Source of the DNA: Streptomyces anulatus
GTDB lineage: Bacteria > Actinomycetota > Actinomycetes > Streptomycetales > Streptomycetaceae
NCBI RefSeq assembly: GCF_000721175.1
Contig: NZ_JOEZ01000064.1
Coordinates: 1 to 13,526, forward strand
Length of the DNA stretch: 13,526 nt
Direction of reading: 5' to 3'
Part shown: positions 12,694 through 13,526 of the stretch, one piece after another
Layout: every line of letters starts with the position of its first letter
How positions within the stretch are numbered: the first letter of the stretch is position 1
Position numbers and translations under genes: made by a program
Notes under the pieces: model-generated
The model's input: only the letters and a program-made list of their open reading frames with translations
Database searches by the model: none
Told to the model about the DNA's origin: nothing

Positions 12694-13080
12694 GTTTCGT
12701 CTCCACCCGCTCTGCGTTTCGTCTCCGCCCGGCAGCGTTTCGGGAGCACCGGCCACCCGCCCCCGGGGCGGCTGGTGCTCCCGCTGCGCTGGACCCGGCG
12801 GAGACAGACCTGGGCCACGAGCGGCGAGCCGTTCCGACCCCCGTTTCGTCTCCACCGCACCCCGTTTCGGGAGCAGCCGCCCGCGTTTCGGGGACAGCGC
12901 CTCCCGTTTCGCATCCGCCCTGAATCCCTCATTCCGGAGGCCCTCATGACGATCACCGAGTGGCCGCACACCGCGGCCGAACCCGACCCCGTTTCGCCCG
13001 CACCGGCCGCCGTTTCGGAGACACCGGCCGCCGTTTCGGCAACGCCCGGCACCGTTTCGGAGACGCCGGATTTCGTTTCG
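12694..13080 (+). repeat. array of twelve GTTTCG iterons phased at 21 bp
   Basis: GTTTCG, nearly always as CGTTTCG, starts at 12694, 12716, 12737, 12843, 12864, 12885, 12906, 12991, 13012, 13033, 13054 and 13075, always in the same orientation. Intervals inside each cluster are 21 bp (once 22). The two larger gaps, 106 and 85 bp, are 5x21+1 and 4x21+1. All copies therefore lie close to one face of the helix. The bases after the core are loosely conserved (often GGAGAC or TCTCC, then a C-rich stretch). Seven copies are upstream of the DUF2637 gene's ATG and five are inside its first 45 codons. The array resembles iterons bound by a plasmid transfer, partition or replication protein, or a multi-site operator. 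Confidence 0.85.
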
Positions 13081-13485
13081 GAGACGCAGAAGCGGAATCC
13101 GGACGAGACCACTCCTCCCGCCGTCCCGCGCGGCCCGCTGACGGGTATGCAGAAGCTGGCGATCGGCGGGATCATCGTCTTCGCCCTGGTCCTCGCCGGC
13201 ATCGGCCTCTACCTGAGCTTCGAGCACGTCGCGAGCTTCGCGCACGAGGAGCTCCGCTTCGGGTCGCTCGGCAAGGGGCAACTGTTCGCGGTCGGTGTCG
13301 ATGTCGGGATCATGGTGATGATCGCGGTCGACCTGCTGATGGCCTGGCTCAAGCGGCCCATCACCTGGATCCGCTACCCGGTATGGCTCCTGACCAGCGC
13401 AACCGTCGTCCTCAACGCAGCCTCCGCTGTCGGCGTACAAGCGAACGTGCACCACCTCGTACGGATGAAAGTGCACCATTCCTGA
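12946..13485 (+). CDS. DUF2637-family (Spd-like) membrane protein with heptad-repeat N-terminus
   Basis: A 179-residue protein starting at ATG 12946, with CCGGAGG 6 bases upstream. Residues 14-47 are a seven-residue repeat with Val-Ser at 16, 23, 30, 37 and 44 (PAAVSETPAAVSATPGTVSET), encoded by the 21-bp GTTTCG array. Residues 65-163 match DUF2637: a first membrane helix (71-93), VGVDVGIMVMIAVDLLMAWL (117-136) with the conserved Asp residues, and WIRYPVWLLTSATVVLNAAS (141-160). Proteins of this family are encoded beside transfer genes on Streptomyces plasmids and are linked to intramycelial spread; the molecular role is unknown. The protein ends with a basic VHH-rich tail where many relatives have another helix, so it may be truncated. 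FtsK/TraB or rep genes would be expected further right. Confidence 0.82.
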   Translation: MTITEWPHTAAEPDPVSPAPAAVSETPAAVSATPGTVSETPDFVSETQKRNPDETTPPAVPRGPLTGMQKLAIGGIIVFALVLAGIGLYLSFEHVASFAHEELRFGSLGKGQLFAVGVDVGIMVMIAVDLLMAWLKRPITWIRYPVWLLTSATVVLNAASAVGVQANVHHLVRMKVHHS

Positions 13486-13526
13486 TGCGGTGACGGGGTG
13501 CCGGCCGTGAGTCTGCTGCTGTCGTT
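13486..13526. other. right edge, possible start of another gene
   Basis: Only 41 bases remain. A GTG at 13498 opens a frame, GTGCCGGCCGTGAGTCTGCTG, that runs off the edge. It could be the next gene or the remains of the missing end of the DUF2637 protein. Too short to decide. Confidence 0.15.

Noticed and set aside
12831..12836. GTTCCG as a thirteenth iteron
   Set aside because: It has a mismatch and lies only 12 bp before the next copy, out of the 21-bp phase.
12694..13080. CRISPR array
   Set aside because: The constant part is only 6-7 bases, the intervening 14-15 bases are partly conserved, and five units are in-frame coding sequence. This is an iteron-type array.
12553..13479. 308-residue leftward ORF across the iteron array
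   Set aside because: Its RNGG-type repeats are the antisense reading of the GTTTCG units, and it opposes a recognisable DUF2637 protein.

Overview
The window is very GC-rich DNA with strongly GC-biased third codon positions and frequent GTG starts. It carries a WhiB-like Fe-S protein, a DUF5999-type protein, a HutC/GntR regulator and a DUF2637 membrane protein. Together these point to a Streptomyces-type actinomycete. From about position 3445 rightwards the gene content is typical of accessory, plasmid-like or integrative-conjugative (AICE-type) DNA. No integrase, excisionase, replication protein, complete FtsK/TraB transferase or tRNA attachment site lies inside the window, so this identity is an inference.

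Left block (1-3265), a metabolic or nucleotide-processing cassette. A HAD-type phosphatase (163-810) and a DUF1932/6-phosphogluconate-dehydrogenase-like oxidoreductase (815-1654) form a rightward pair 4 bp apart. They converge on a leftward pair joined by an ATGA overlap: a guanylate-kinase-fold protein (1662-2231) and a helix-turn-helix plus P-loop ATPase/kinase fusion (2228-3241). The start of another leftward gene is cut by the left edge.

Control region (3445-4460). A HutC-type GntR regulator (3445-4200) is transcribed leftward. Upstream of it are three copies of a TCGTTAACGA-like operator centred at 4302, 4323 and 4359, wrapped around a consensus TTGACA facing right. This looks like a bidirectional switch that controls the regulator itself and the rightward accessory genes.

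Rightward accessory genes (4459-8966). These are an acidic small protein, a two-zinc-cluster protein, a coiled-coil protein, a Cys-cluster protein, a 71-residue hydrophobic ORF, a WhiB-like protein, a 59-residue CxxC protein, and a DUF5999-like protein with an unusual Walker-A-like tail. Many are separated by strong hairpins. Two of these hairpins share conserved flanks and look like copies of one unit. The four genes at 6726-7838 are chained by stop/start overlaps.

Insertion (about 8967-12581). An IS21-family element carries istA and istB with a GTGA overlap. It also appears to include a complete GNAT acetyltransferase gene converging on istB. It interrupts a host gene whose 5' part is 8474-8966 and whose likely 3' tail is 12582-12663.

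Right block (12664-13526). A DUF2637/Spd-type membrane protein gene (12946-13485) follows. Its upstream region and first 45 codons carry twelve same-orientation copies of GTTTCG, almost perfectly phased at 21 bp. The array crosses the start codon, so it is most simply read as a DNA-level binding array (transfer, partition or replication site, or operator) that also shapes the protein's N-terminus. This is the most striking unexplained structure in the window.
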